A DNA stretch of 64,000 bases from CAZYQW01 sp964649825 (GTDB lineage: Bacteria; Planctomycetota; B15-G4; JADJEK01). The position numbers were made by a program, and so were the translations under genes. The notes beneath the pieces are model-generated. The model saw only the letters and a program-made list of their open reading frames with translations. It was not told the DNA's origin and searched no databases. Of this stretch, positions 10,033 through 19,955 are shown in pieces (within the stretch, counting starts at the first letter, position 1; every line of letters begins with the position of its first letter). Location: the NCBI GenBank assembly GCA_964649825.1, contig CAZYQW010000049.1, forward strand, positions 31,420-95,419. Direction: 5' to 3'.

Positions 10033-12326
10033 GCCGCACCTCCGCGATTCCCACGACCGAACCACCAGGCCAGCAGCATCTCGGCCGCAGTGAGCAGGAC
10101 GACGCCCCAGAGCAGCGCTCGCCAGAGCTCGCCCTCGCGACTCGACGCCTCCTTCAACGGCTGCACGTCGATCTCGTGGATGATCGGAACGTCGAGTCCC
10201 GGGTACAGCACGGGAAACGCGTCCGCCTCGATCCGGGTGAGGTCGCTCTCCCGCACGTCGACGTTGACCGCGAAGTGCTCCACCTCCTGGCGCCCCGCGT
10301 CTTCGCCCGCGCCCGCGAGCGGATACGCGAGCTCGAGGGCGTAGAGCCCCGGTTCGTCCGTGTTCCGGAACGCCGGGAGCACGAACTCGCCGAACTCCAT
10401 CTCCCGCGGGACGTCGGTGATCGCGTCGCGGACGTTGTCGGGACGCGTGACGTGGACCTCGCTCGGGATGCTGCGCGTGGTCCGCCGCAGGGGATCGCCG
10501 ACGGACAGGTTGTAGATCGACGCGTCCGTCAGCGTCAGATAAGAGGCCGTCTCCTGCACCAACGGCAGGTAGGTGATCACGTTGTTGTGCGCGGCGAAGT
10601 CTGCCCACGCCGAGTCCGCCGACGTCGTGAAGAGGACGACGCGCCCGCGCCCCGCCGGCTTGTCGAGGATGAGCGCCCCCGGGTGGGCCGGATCATCGTC
10701 CAGCGCGACCACGACCGACGTGGCGCTATCCTTCGGCGAGATCTCGGTTCGGAAGAAGCGCCGGATCGGGACGCCGAGCAGGTTCGGCTGGAGGTTCGGG
10801 TCCGCGAAGAGCCGCACGATCGGGTGATAGAAGTCCAACACCTTCATGCGGAAGAAGCGGTCGCTGTTCGCGAGCAGGTCGCCGCGAACGTCGAGCAGGC
10901 GCGCGGGGAGAAGGCCGCTCCCGTCGGCGAAGTGAAGGCGTTCGTTGTACGACCGTGCGTCGACCATGTCGCCCAGGAAGATGAGCAGCCCGCGCCCCGC
11001 GAACACCGCGTCGCGCAGCTCGTCGGCCACCTTGACGTCGATTCCCGCGACGTTGGCGAGGACGATGAGGTCATAGTCCTTCAGCGTCTCCGCGCCGTGG
11101 TTGAACCTCTGCGCGTCGACCACCCGCGGGCGGAACACCGATCCTCCCGTCTCCGGGTCGTCGATGGGGTTCAACATGTCGGCGAGCACGGTCGTCTCAC
11201 GCAGGTCGGGCTCGGCGTCGTAGCTCCCGTCGACGAGCAGGACGCGCACCGATTGATTGACGGGGAACGCGAGAACGCGCGCGTTGTCCGCGGCGAGGTC
11301 GTCCTCGTCGATCTCGAACAGGACGGTGTGGGTGCGACGCAGCACGCCGTCGTCGTCGAACTTCGTCGAGCACTCGACGGTCTGCACCCCGCCGCTTGGC
11401 ACGTCGAAGCGGACCTTCTTGCCCTTCTCCCGCTCGCCGTCGATGACGAACGTCCCGGTCACGCTCTTCATCTCCACCGCGGTGTGGTTGCGGACGGTGG
11501 CCGACAAACGGACCACCTCACCGGCGACGACGTTGTGCGGCACCGATTCGAGCCCCTCGATCGTCAGGTTGACCGGCGCGTCGTCGTCGCCAACGTCGAC
11601 GATGACGAACCGGCAGTCGTGCTCGGCGGCCACGCGCCACGCCGACGCGGGGCTCGCGGCGGCGTCGCCCAGCTCGTCGCTCGCCGTCGAACGCACCCCC
11701 GGTTCGAAGGTCTCGCGCTGCAGGTCGGTGAAGACGTACACGTCCTTGTGCGATCCGCCCAGCACGTTCTCGACGAGGTAGTCGAGCGTCCTCACGAGAT
11801 CGGCGCCCCGCCAATCCGGCGACAGACGGTCGATCGCCTCCTTCGCGCGGGTCATGCTCGACGTGGTGCTCTGGACGGCTCGGGGCGTGTCGGCGAGAGC
11901 GACGACCGTCACCTCGTCCCCTCGCTCCTCGGAGAGCCCGTCCAACAGCTCCTTCGCCTGGGCCTTCGCGCGCTCCATCACCGAGTCGCCGCCGCGTGTG
12001 ACCCGCCCCATCGAGTACGAGGTGTCGATCACCAGGACGAGGTTCTTCTGCGCCGACGAGAAGCGCGACAGCAGGCTCGACGACGGGACGAACGGCTGCG
12101 CCATGGCGAACGCGAGCAGCGCGATCAGGAGGCAGCGCAGCAGAAGCAGGAGAAGCGACTCGAGGGTCAACCGGCGCCGCGTTCGCTGATACGCCTGCAG
12201 GAGGAACTCCTGCGCGGCCCAACGAATGACGCGGAAACGGCGCCGATTCAGCAGGTGGATGATGAGCGGAACGGTGAAGAGGAGCGTGCCCCAGAGGAGC
12301 GCCGAGTTCCCGAAGGAGAAGTTCAT
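10029..12326 (-). CDS. BatA-like VWA membrane protein
   Basis: A 765-aa protein with the BatA N-terminal signature: a hydrophobic segment, the LIIHLLNRRRFRVIRWAA motif (~20-38), a second helix (~58-75), then a von Willebrand A domain from ~93 with MIDAS DTSYSMG. A long extracytoplasmic region follows and a single helix lies near the C-terminus. BatA-type proteins work with MoxR AAA+ ATPases and DUF58 proteins in envelope protein maturation or stress resistance. Both ends overlap neighbours by 4 bp (DUF58 gene upstream, VWA gene downstream), so the three are one translationally coupled unit. Confidence 0.88.
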   Translation of the reverse strand: MNFSFGNSALLWGTLLFTVPLIIHLLNRRRFRVIRWAAQEFLLQAYQRTRRRLTLESLLLLLLRCLLIALLAFAMAQPFVPSSSLLSRFSSAQKNLVLVIDTSYSMGRVTRGGDSVMERAKAQAKELLDGLSEERGDEVTVVALADTPRAVQSTTSSMTRAKEAIDRLSPDWRGADLVRTLDYLVENVLGGSHKDVYVFTDLQRETFEPGVRSTASDELGDAAASPASAWRVAAEHDCRFVIVDVGDDDAPVNLTIEGLESVPHNVVAGEVVRLSATVRNHTAVEMKSVTGTFVIDGEREKGKKVRFDVPSGGVQTVECSTKFDDDGVLRRTHTVLFEIDEDDLAADNARVLAFPVNQSVRVLLVDGSYDAEPDLRETTVLADMLNPIDDPETGGSVFRPRVVDAQRFNHGAETLKDYDLIVLANVAGIDVKVADELRDAVFAGRGLLIFLGDMVDARSYNERLHFADGSGLLPARLLDVRGDLLANSDRFFRMKVLDFYHPIVRLFADPNLQPNLLGVPIRRFFRTEISPKDSATSVVVALDDDPAHPGALILDKPAGRGRVVLFTTSADSAWADFAAHNNVITYLPLVQETASYLTLTDASIYNLSVGDPLRRTTRSIPSEVHVTRPDNVRDAITDVPREMEFGEFVLPAFRNTDEPGLYALELAYPLAGAGEDAGRQEVEHFAVNVDVRESDLTRIEADAFPVLYPGLDVPIIHEIDVQPLKEASSREGELWRALLWGVVLLTAAEMLLAWWFGRGNRGGAA

Positions 12327-13228
12327 GCGCGCACTCCCCGCTTGGAACGCAGCGCGAGGTAGCTGGTGAGCGCCACGTCGAGCGGGGTATCGGTCAAGAG
12401 CGGCTTGAAGTCGACGCCGTTGGCGAGGCAGCCCTTGCGGATCTTGTTCTGGTGCTCCTTGAAGACCTCGAGGTACGCCTGGCGCAGCGCTTTCGGGTCG
12501 GCGACGAGCGGATCGAACCCCTCGAGGCCGTCGAACTTCAGCATCCGATCGAACGGAAATTCGACCTCGTCGCGGTCGAGAACCTGGAACACGATCACGT
12601 CTTGCCGCTTCGTCTTCAGCGCGCGGATGCCGCTCAGGATGCGGTCCGGTTCGGCGAAGAGGTCGGAGATGAGACAGACGATCGAGCGGGGCGGCAGCTT
12701 CGTCGCGAGCTCGCGCAGGACCAGTCCGGGGTCGGTCTTCCGCGTCAGCACCGCTCGTTCGATCGCGGTGGTGATCGCCAGCAGGTGCGACGGCCTCGTC
12801 GCCGGCGGCACCCACGCCTCGAGCGTATCGTCGGTGAGCGCCAGCGCCGCGGCGTCGCGATGCCGGAGCACCATGTAGACGAGGGTGGCCGCCACCATCG
12901 CGCCGTAGTTGAACTTGGTGACCTGCCCCTCGCCCGCGTACGCCATCGACTCGGAGACGTCCAGCACCACGCTCAGAGTGAGGTTCGTCTCCTCCTCGTA
13001 GCGCTTGATGTAGAAGCGATCGGACCGGCCGTACATGCGCCAATCGAGGTGGCGCAGGTCGTCCCCGGGCACGTACTCGCGATGCTCGGCGAACTCGACC
13101 GACGCTCCCCGGTTTGGAGAACGGTGCAGACCCGACATGAAGCCCTCGACCGCCTGGCGCGCTTTCAGCTCGAGGCGCCCCAGCTTGTCGAGGACTTTAG
13201 GATCCAAGTACCGGCGGTAGTTTTCCAT
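12323..13228 (-). CDS. DUF58 domain-containing protein
   Basis: A 301-aa soluble protein with the diagnostic DUF58 stretch (RSPNRGASVEFAEHREY then DDLRHLDWRMYGRSD, ~44-77), continuing into a VWA-like fold with DVSESM (~95-100). DUF58 proteins almost always sit between a MoxR ATPase and Bat-type VWA proteins, exactly as here, and are thought to link the ATPase to the membrane components. The ATG at 13228 lies inside the end of moxR (32-bp overlap); no strong Shine-Dalgarno is visible, consistent with coupling. The stop overlaps the BatA-like start by 4 bp. Confidence 0.9.
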   Translation of the reverse strand: MENYRRYLDPKVLDKLGRLELKARQAVEGFMSGLHRSPNRGASVEFAEHREYVPGDDLRHLDWRMYGRSDRFYIKRYEEETNLTLSVVLDVSESMAYAGEGQVTKFNYGAMVAATLVYMVLRHRDAAALALTDDTLEAWVPPATRPSHLLAITTAIERAVLTRKTDPGLVLRELATKLPPRSIVCLISDLFAEPDRILSGIRALKTKRQDVIVFQVLDRDEVEFPFDRMLKFDGLEGFDPLVADPKALRQAYLEVFKEHQNKIRKGCLANGVDFKPLLTDTPLDVALTSYLALRSKRGVRA

Positions 13229-14240
13229 CGGCGAGGGCTTCAGACTCGGCCCGCGGGACCGTTTCGATGATGCGTCGGACGAGGTCGTCCGACGTGATAC
13301 CTTCCGCTTCGGCGCTGAAGTTCGGCAGGATGCGGTGGCGCAGCACCGGCAGCGCAACGGCGCGGACGTCCTCGCCGGTCACGGCGGGACGGCCATGGAG
13401 CAGGGCACGCGCCTTCGCTCCGAGAACGAGGAACTGCGACGCCCGCGGACCCGCACCCCAGGCAACCGACTCCCTGATGAAGCCCGGCACGCCGTCGGCC
13501 CCGGGCCGCGAGGCACGCGCGAACGACATCGCGTACTTGATCACGCTGTCGCCCACCGGGACGCGGCGGACGAGGAGCTGCAGCTTCAGGATCTTCTCCG
13601 CCGAGAGCACCGGCTGGGGCTCTTCCGGGTCGCGCGCCGTGGTCCGGCGGACGATCTCGAGCTCCTCGACGTCGCTCGGGTACTCGACGCGCACGTTGAA
13701 CATGAAGCGGTCGAGCTGCGCCTCGGGGAGCGGATACGTCCCCTCCTGCTCGATCGGGTTCTGGGTGGCGAGCACGAAGAACGGCTGCGACAGCGAGTGC
13801 TTCTTGCCGGCGATCGTCACCTGGAACTCTTGCATCGACTCGAGCAGCGCGGCCTGCGTCTTCGGCGGGGTCCGGTTGATCTCGTCGGCGAGGATCACGT
13901 TTGCGAAGAGCGGTCCAGGAATGAAGCGCATCTCGCGCTCGCCGGTCGCCTTGTTCTCCTGGATCACCTCCGTCCCGGTGATGTCGGACGGCATCAGGTC
14001 GGGGGTGAACTGGATGCGGTTGAACGAGAGCGAGATGGTCTTCGCGAGCGTCGAGATCAACAGCGTCTTGGCCAGACCGGGCACGCCGGTGAGGATGCAG
14101 TGTCCGCGCGCGAACAGCGCGATCAGGAGCTGATCGACGACCTGTTCCTGGCCAACGATGACCTTCTGGATCTCGGTCTTGAGCTGGCCATAGGCGTGGC
14201 GGATCTCGTCCACCGCCGCCATGTCGTTTCGGTCCGTCAT
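13197..14240 (-). CDS. moxR: MoxR-family AAA+ ATPase
   Basis: A 347-aa AAA+ ATPase of the MoxR family. Walker A is GVPGLAKT (~51-58), Walker B is VILADEINR, and sensor 1 lies in FFVLATQNPIEQEGTYPLPEAQ, typical for MoxR. The C-terminal lid (AKARALLHGRPAVTGEDVRAV) is complete. MoxR proteins are chaperone-like ATPases that help assemble or metallate partner proteins together with VWA proteins. The start at 14240 (MTDRND) has GGAG upstream; MAAVDE six codons later is an alternative. The preceding TPR/PQQ gene ends 76 bp upstream on the same strand, so cotranscription from the enolase side is possible. Confidence 0.93.
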   Translation of the reverse strand: MTDRNDMAAVDEIRHAYGQLKTEIQKVIVGQEQVVDQLLIALFARGHCILTGVPGLAKTLLISTLAKTISLSFNRIQFTPDLMPSDITGTEVIQENKATGEREMRFIPGPLFANVILADEINRTPPKTQAALLESMQEFQVTIAGKKHSLSQPFFVLATQNPIEQEGTYPLPEAQLDRFMFNVRVEYPSDVEELEIVRRTTARDPEEPQPVLSAEKILKLQLLVRRVPVGDSVIKYAMSFARASRPGADGVPGFIRESVAWGAGPRASQFLVLGAKARALLHGRPAVTGEDVRAVALPVLRHRILPNFSAEAEGITSDDLVRRIIETVPRAESEALADGKLPPVLGS

Positions 14241-14316
14241 CGAAGGACTCCAGATCGGTTTGAGCACGTCGGATGATACGTACGGCGCGTTTGGGACATG
14301 GGAGAAAATCGACCGC

Positions 14317-16410
14317 TCACGGGGCCGGCCGAATGCGAAGGACCATCGAAGGAGACACGGAGAGGATCTCGCCGTCCTGGTACGAGAGGTTGCCGAACAC
14401 GTAGGGATCGCCCGCGCGAAGCTGGGCCTCGGGCACCGGGACGAAATCGACGGCCTGTCCCTCGCGGTCGAGGTCGAACCGGTAGAGCGCCTTGTTCGTC
14501 GGCAGGAAAAGGCTCCGCGCGAGCATGAGGGGACGTCCCGTGATTCGTTCCTCGATCTCGAGCGGCGTGGAGTTCCAGATCTCCGCCCCGTCGAAGTCAT
14601 GCGCCACGACCTGCAGGCGGAGGCGCAGCGCCTTCACGACCTCTTGGCGGATGAGGATCATTCGCTCCTTCTCCTCGTCGATCCCGATCAGGACCTCGAG
14701 GTCGCGCTTGAACGTCGGCGCGTTCAGCCGCAAGAGTCCGTCGGCCGACGGCCGGCGCGCGAGCACGTAGAGGAAGCGCGAGTCCTCCGGCGTGATGATG
14801 AGACGGTCTCGGAACACCACCGGGGCGACCGCGTACCAGCCGCCGCTGTCGTAGAACCCGAACCGCTCGTAGCGATCGGAGTCGTTCAAGCGCACGCGCC
14901 CGTACTTGAACAACCACTGGATCGACCCCGTCTCCGCATCGACCGCGGCCGCGATCCCGAGGTTCGTCACGACGTAGACGACGCCGTCCGCGAGCGTGAC
15001 CGCGGACGGCACCGCGCGCTCGATCTCGGTCCTCTGGTTCCGCGCGTCGTAGCGGGCGATGCGCTCGGCCGAAGCGAGGAACCGCGACCACCGCAGCGCT
15101 CCGCTCTTCACGTCGAACGCGAAGAGCGAGCATTCGGTCGTCGTGCCGAGCCGCGATCCGACGACGATCAAGCGGTCGCGATGGATCACCGGCGGCCCCT
15201 CGAACACGTAGTCCCGCAGCTCGGACGGCGTCGAGAAGAGCTCCGGCTGCACGCGGAGAACCGTCTTTCCGTCCGCTCTCGCGTCGATCCCGACGAGCTG
15301 CGACGAGTCGTCGCCCGCGCCGTAGAACGACGTCGACCGCTCGACGATCGTGAAGAAGAGCCGCCCGTCCCGCGCAATCGGCTCCAGCGATCGTCCGGCG
15401 AGCTGCCGCGACTCGGACTCGAACTCGAAGCGCTGGTCGTAGCGGACGAGGGGGGTCGATGGATCCTGGCCAGGGTGGAGCCGGTAGACGCCGAGCAGAC
15501 CGATCGCCCAGACCGTGCCGTCTACGATCCTGCCGCCGATCGGCGGGAACGTGGTGGGCACGTAGCCGAGGGGGTCGGCCGGTGCGAACAGCAGCCTCCG
15601 CTCCTCGAACGGGAACCGCTGGACGAGATCGATGTCGAGCTTGCCCGACGCGAGCGCGGCCGCCGCCGCGTCCTCGTTTCGGCGGGAGCCGGCCAACAGC
15701 TCATCGATCAACGCGCCGACGGAAATCGCGGCGCCGCCCCGATCGACGATCTCGTCGGCCAGCGCGCGGATTCGGCCGCGAAGCCGGGCGAGGTCGTCGT
15801 ACTCCGCGACGTCGGCGAGCGCGAACGCGTAGCGGGCGACGTCGACCGCGGTCGCTCGCTCGCTCGCGAGCAGCCGCTCGACCGCCCGTGTCACGAGCAA
15901 TGGCTCGCCCTGCTCGTGCGCCAGCGCGGCCGCGTCGCGCAGCGCCGCTTCGGACGATTCGCTCGCCGGGTAGCGCTGCGCGACGCGCAGCAGGCGCTCC
16001 GGATCGAAACGGGCCAGGGCGTACGCGTGGGCGGCGCTCGCCTTCTCGGCGAACAGGGCGCGGTAGCGCGCGAGCCCTTCGGGCGGCATCGCCTCGATCC
16101 GTCGCCGTGCGGCTTCGCCCGCCGACACGAGCACTCGGGCGCCGAGCGTCACGACCCCGTCGTCCTCCCGGTCGAGCCGGTCGAGCCGGTCGAGCACGCG
16201 TTGGTACGCCTGAGCCGCCTCCGCCCAGAGCTCCTCGCCGGCCTTGAGATCGCCGAAGAACAGGTCGGCGCGCGCCTCCTCGGACGTCCGGACGAACGCC
16301 GAGTTGCTGAACTCCTCGTCCTCCTCGATGAAGACCTGCGCGGCCAGCGATCCACCGTGCGTCCAGAGTGCGGCGGCGGAGAGGACGAGTGCACGGGTCA
16401 GGATCGACAC
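14317..16410 (-). CDS. Exported TPR + PQQ-like beta-propeller protein
   Basis: A 697-aa exported protein with a signal peptide (MSILTRALVLSAAALW..., ending LAAQ), an N-terminal helical TPR-like region (~40-230) and a PQQ-type propeller (~240-690) with blades such as VVYVVTNLGIAAAVDAETG and LFAFDVKSGALRW. The architecture equals one half of the 1510-aa protein at 1147-5679, and the helical parts look alike, so the two are probably paralogues. The start is GTG at 16410, 5 bp after the stop of the FtsB-like gene, so it is probably translated from the same message. BamB-like scaffold roles are plausible; no catalytic residues are evident. Confidence 0.86.
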   Translation of the reverse strand: MSILTRALVLSAAALWTHGGSLAAQVFIEEDEEFSNSAFVRTSEEARADLFFGDLKAGEELWAEAAQAYQRVLDRLDRLDREDDGVVTLGARVLVSAGEAARRRIEAMPPEGLARYRALFAEKASAAHAYALARFDPERLLRVAQRYPASESSEAALRDAAALAHEQGEPLLVTRAVERLLASERATAVDVARYAFALADVAEYDDLARLRGRIRALADEIVDRGGAAISVGALIDELLAGSRRNEDAAAAALASGKLDIDLVQRFPFEERRLLFAPADPLGYVPTTFPPIGGRIVDGTVWAIGLLGVYRLHPGQDPSTPLVRYDQRFEFESESRQLAGRSLEPIARDGRLFFTIVERSTSFYGAGDDSSQLVGIDARADGKTVLRVQPELFSTPSELRDYVFEGPPVIHRDRLIVVGSRLGTTTECSLFAFDVKSGALRWSRFLASAERIARYDARNQRTEIERAVPSAVTLADGVVYVVTNLGIAAAVDAETGSIQWLFKYGRVRLNDSDRYERFGFYDSGGWYAVAPVVFRDRLIITPEDSRFLYVLARRPSADGLLRLNAPTFKRDLEVLIGIDEEKERMILIRQEVVKALRLRLQVVAHDFDGAEIWNSTPLEIEERITGRPLMLARSLFLPTNKALYRFDLDREGQAVDFVPVPEAQLRAGDPYVFGNLSYQDGEILSVSPSMVLRIRPAP

Positions 16411-16415
16411 TGGAG

Positions 16416-16682
16416 CTACTCTTGGTCCCCCGCCCCATACTGGAAGCGTGCCCGAACCGCGCGCTCGAGCATTGCGGGATCATTCTGCTCGATCGCTCGC
16501 ACCTGCGCCTGCATGCGCGCCGCTTCGCGTCGGAGCCGCTGGACCTCCGCCGCCTTGTGACGCTCGAGTTCGGCCAGCGTGCGTTCTCGCTCGAGTGCAG
16601 GGACCGTCATGGTCAAGAACACATAGAGCGAGGCCGCGAGGATGACCAAGAGCGAGATGTTTCTCTTCAGGACCGAGAACAC
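16416..16682 (-). CDS. FtsB/DivIC-like septum formation initiator protein
   Basis: An 88-aa bitopic protein with a short cytoplasmic N-terminus, one transmembrane helix (LLVILAASLYVFLTMTV, ~11-27) and a coiled coil rich in E, R, L and Q (~31-67), the FtsB/DivIC architecture. FtsB-type proteins bridge FtsL and FtsQ in the division complex. The GTG start at 16682 was chosen over longer readings because GGAGAG precedes it by 5 nt and it places the helix at the N-terminus. Its position just downstream of enolase matches a linkage seen in many bacteria, which supports the call. Confidence 0.78.
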   Translation of the reverse strand: MFSVLKRNISLLVILAASLYVFLTMTVPALERERTLAELERHKAAEVQRLRREAARMQAQVRAIEQNDPAMLERAVRARFQYGAGDQE

Positions 16683-16883
16683 CGCAACTCTCCATGACCG
16701 GCGGACATTCAAGACCTGGACCCGACCGGCGTCAAACTCAAACTCCGATCCGCCGGTGAGATCCGACGATGCGGTCACGGCGCCGCGCCGCGGCGGCCGC
16801 CGTGGATGCATCGGTCCTTTTGGGACGGATCCCCGAGGAAAATGTTCCCCCGGCCGTCGCCGGGTCCAAAGACGAGATCGCTC

Positions 16884-18212
<1,329 letters not shown>

Positions 18213-18275
18213 CGGTCTCCTCCGAGTGGGTGCGGGGAGAGGGTAGAGGCGACCCGCGTGCGAGGCAACGACCTG

Positions 18276-18863
18276 TCAGCGGAACGGAAGCGATCGCTCG
18301 AACGCCTCGCGATCACCGCGGTCGTCGTCGTCGAACGGCCGGCGAATCGCGATCATCGCGACGCGCGCGAGGAGCACCGCTCCGAACCCGACCGCGCAGT
18401 ACGGGCTCACCACCATCAGTCCGCCGACGAGCTCGGGGCCGATGAGGACGCCGAGCAACACCGTGCGCGCGAGGATCCCGATCGCCAGCCGTGCCGCCGC
18501 GAACGGCGCATCGATCGAGGTCGCGATCGACCAGACCAGCAACTCCGCCACGAGGCCGCCCGCGGCCCCCTCTTGGAGCGATGCCCCCCCGTGCCGCGCG
18601 ACGATGGCGAGGGTGACGAGCCCCGCGACGACGACCCCTGCGTCCCAGGCGTCCGCGCGACGGGAGCGGCACGCCGCCCGGTCGGGGGCGGAGGCCGCGA
18701 CGGACGGCGACGCCGCCGCGCCCTCGCTCTCCGCCCGCGCCACCGGGCCGCTCAGGCGTTTCGCGCAGCCCCGACAGACCCGCGCCCAGACGAGACGGCG
18801 CATGCTCCGCGAAGGGAACGACGACCCACACGATTCGCACGTCACACTGTCGGGTCGCGCCAT
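18276..18863 (-). CDS. Zinc-ribbon membrane protein of unknown function
   Basis: About 195 aa. An N-terminal CESCG ... CRGC pair spaced like a small zinc ribbon (~8-34) is followed by a low-complexity Ala/Ser linker and three or four hydrophobic segments (~73-180), ending in a charged tail. I do not recognise the family. The start is uncertain: ATG 18863 is used, but GTG at 18890 in the same frame adds nine residues and neither has a clear Shine-Dalgarno. It lies 63 bp upstream of enolase on the same strand and may be cotranscribed with it. Confidence 0.6.
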   Translation of the reverse strand: MARPDSVTCESCGSSFPSRSMRRLVWARVCRGCAKRLSGPVARAESEGAAASPSVAASAPDRAACRSRRADAWDAGVVVAGLVTLAIVARHGGASLQEGAAGGLVAELLVWSIATSIDAPFAAARLAIGILARTVLLGVLIGPELVGGLMVVSPYCAVGFGAVLLARVAMIAIRRPFDDDDRGDREAFERSLPFR

Positions 18864-19193
18864 CACGAGATGCGTCCATCCACCGGGCACCGTGGGTATC
18901 CATTATCTGGATCGGAATCCACCTGAAGGTGCTTGAGCGAGTCGGATGGAATGTGCGGATTCTCCAGAAACCCTTGATTTCACCGCGTGGCGAGGCGATT
19001 GGAAACGACCGGAGATGTTGTTGGGGTGATGGCTGGTCCTCCTCAGCCGTCACTCTTCCGCGGCGGGCGTGTCCTCCTCCTCCCTGCGTCCGCCGCGGCT
19101 TTTTTCTGCCCCGTAGCGTGCCCCACCGCGACCGGTACGCCAGGGCCCGCGAGCCCCTATCCTGTTTCGGACCGCTGGCCGTGACCTGGTTCG
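18864..19193. other. Intergenic region with candidate leader or small RNA
   Basis: A 330-bp stretch between the divergent zinc-ribbon gene (minus) and lipoprotein gene (plus). No convincing coding frame is seen. The only strong element is a plus-strand intrinsic terminator at 19058-19105. Because no plus-strand gene lies immediately upstream, the region could produce a short RNA starting somewhere in ~18890-19000, or act as an attenuated leader for the lipoprotein gene. I could not match it to a known riboswitch, 6S, SRP or RNase P motif by eye. Confidence 0.4.
19058..19105 (+). terminator. Intrinsic terminator upstream of lipoprotein gene
   Basis: A perfect 9-bp GC stem (CCGCGGCGG at 19058-19066 pairing with CCGCCGCGG at 19090-19098) is followed by C and six T residues on the plus strand, a textbook intrinsic terminator. 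It sits 88 bp before the lipoprotein start with no plus-strand gene immediately before it. Confidence 0.75.
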
Positions 19194-19610
19194 ATGCGCC
19201 CGATCGCCCCCCCTCTGTTATCGATCCTCGTCGGCCTCGCCGCATGCGCGTCCCCCACCGCACCGATCTGGCTGATCCCAGCGGATCCTGCGATCGGCGT
19301 CGCGGACGGGACGGCGCGGGCGCGGGACGTCCTGGCCGACCTCGGATACGAAGCTGCAGAGGTCGATCCCGAGCTGGGAATCATCGAAACGGAATGGCGT
19401 TTCGATCGCGACCTGATCGAGTCCGCTCGCTACCGTGCGTTGCTTCGCGTGAAGAGCGACGCGCCGTTCGCGGTCGCCGTCAGCGTGCCACGCGAGGTCC
19501 ACGACGGGCGACGTTGGGTGCCGCAAGGCGAGAACGAGTCGCGGCGTCAGACACTCGTGGCGATGCTCACCGCGCGGCTGTCACCACGGCCGCCGGACCG
19601 CGAACGGTGA
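19194..19610 (+). CDS. Small lipoprotein of unknown function
   Basis: A 138-aa protein starting with a short basic N-terminus, a hydrophobic core and the lipobox LAAC (Cys ~18), so it should be lipid-anchored after signal peptidase II cleavage. The mature part resembles a small alpha/beta domain (DLGYEAAEVDPELGIIETEW, then a charged end), reminiscent of small outer-membrane-associated lipoproteins, but I do not recognise a family. The ATG at 19194 has only a weak ribosome site. A strong intrinsic terminator lies 88 bp upstream, and the encapsulated-ferritin-type gene starts 28 bp downstream on the same strand. Confidence 0.65.
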   Translation: MRPIAPPLLSILVGLAACASPTAPIWLIPADPAIGVADGTARARDVLADLGYEAAEVDPELGIIETEWRFDRDLIESARYRALLRVKSDAPFAVAVSVPREVHDGRRWVPQGENESRRQTLVAMLTARLSPRPPDRER

Positions 19611-19637
19611 ACGGCGAGAAAAGGCAAGGAGCGAACG

Positions 19638-19949
19638 ATGGCCCACGAAGGCCTGCACGAACCCATCGACCGACTGAGCCGCGCGACGATCGACATGCAC
19701 CGTGCGATCGTCTCGCTGATCGAGGAGCTCGAGGCGGTCGACTGGTACAACCAGCGCGCCGAGGCGTGCCAGGATGCTGCTCTGCGCAAGATCCTGGAGC
19801 ACAACCGCGACGAGGAGAAGGAGCACGCCGCGATGACGCTCGAGTGGATCCGACGGCAGGATCCGACGTTCGACGAGCACCTGCGCACGTACTTGTTCAC
19901 CGAGCCGAAGGACGTCACCGAGCTCGAGCACGACGAGACGGCCGGATGA
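19638..19949 (+). CDS. Encapsulated ferritin-like protein (EncFtn family)
   Basis: A 103-aa two-helix ferritin-like protein. The segments AIVSLIEELEAVDWY (~23-37) and HNRDEEKEHAAMTLEW (~55-70), then HLRTYLFTE, match the EncFtn family known from encapsulin nanocompartments. The ferroxidase residues of that family correspond here to Glu30, Glu60 and His63, with Trp36 and Tyr37 also kept. In the described systems EncFtn oxidises Fe(II) inside an encapsulin shell and carries a short C-terminal cargo-loading peptide. This protein stops soon after the fold (ending ELEHDETAG) with no such peptide, and no encapsulin gene is in the window. AAGGAG lies just upstream of the ATG. Confidence 0.88.
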   Translation: MAHEGLHEPIDRLSRATIDMHRAIVSLIEELEAVDWYNQRAEACQDAALRKILEHNRDEEKEHAAMTLEWIRRQDPTFDEHLRTYLFTEPKDVTELEHDETAG

Positions 19950-19955
19950 TGCGCG

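Noticed and set aside
16846..16883. Possible terminator after enolase
   Set aside because: Only a 5-bp GC stem without a T-run; too weak to call.
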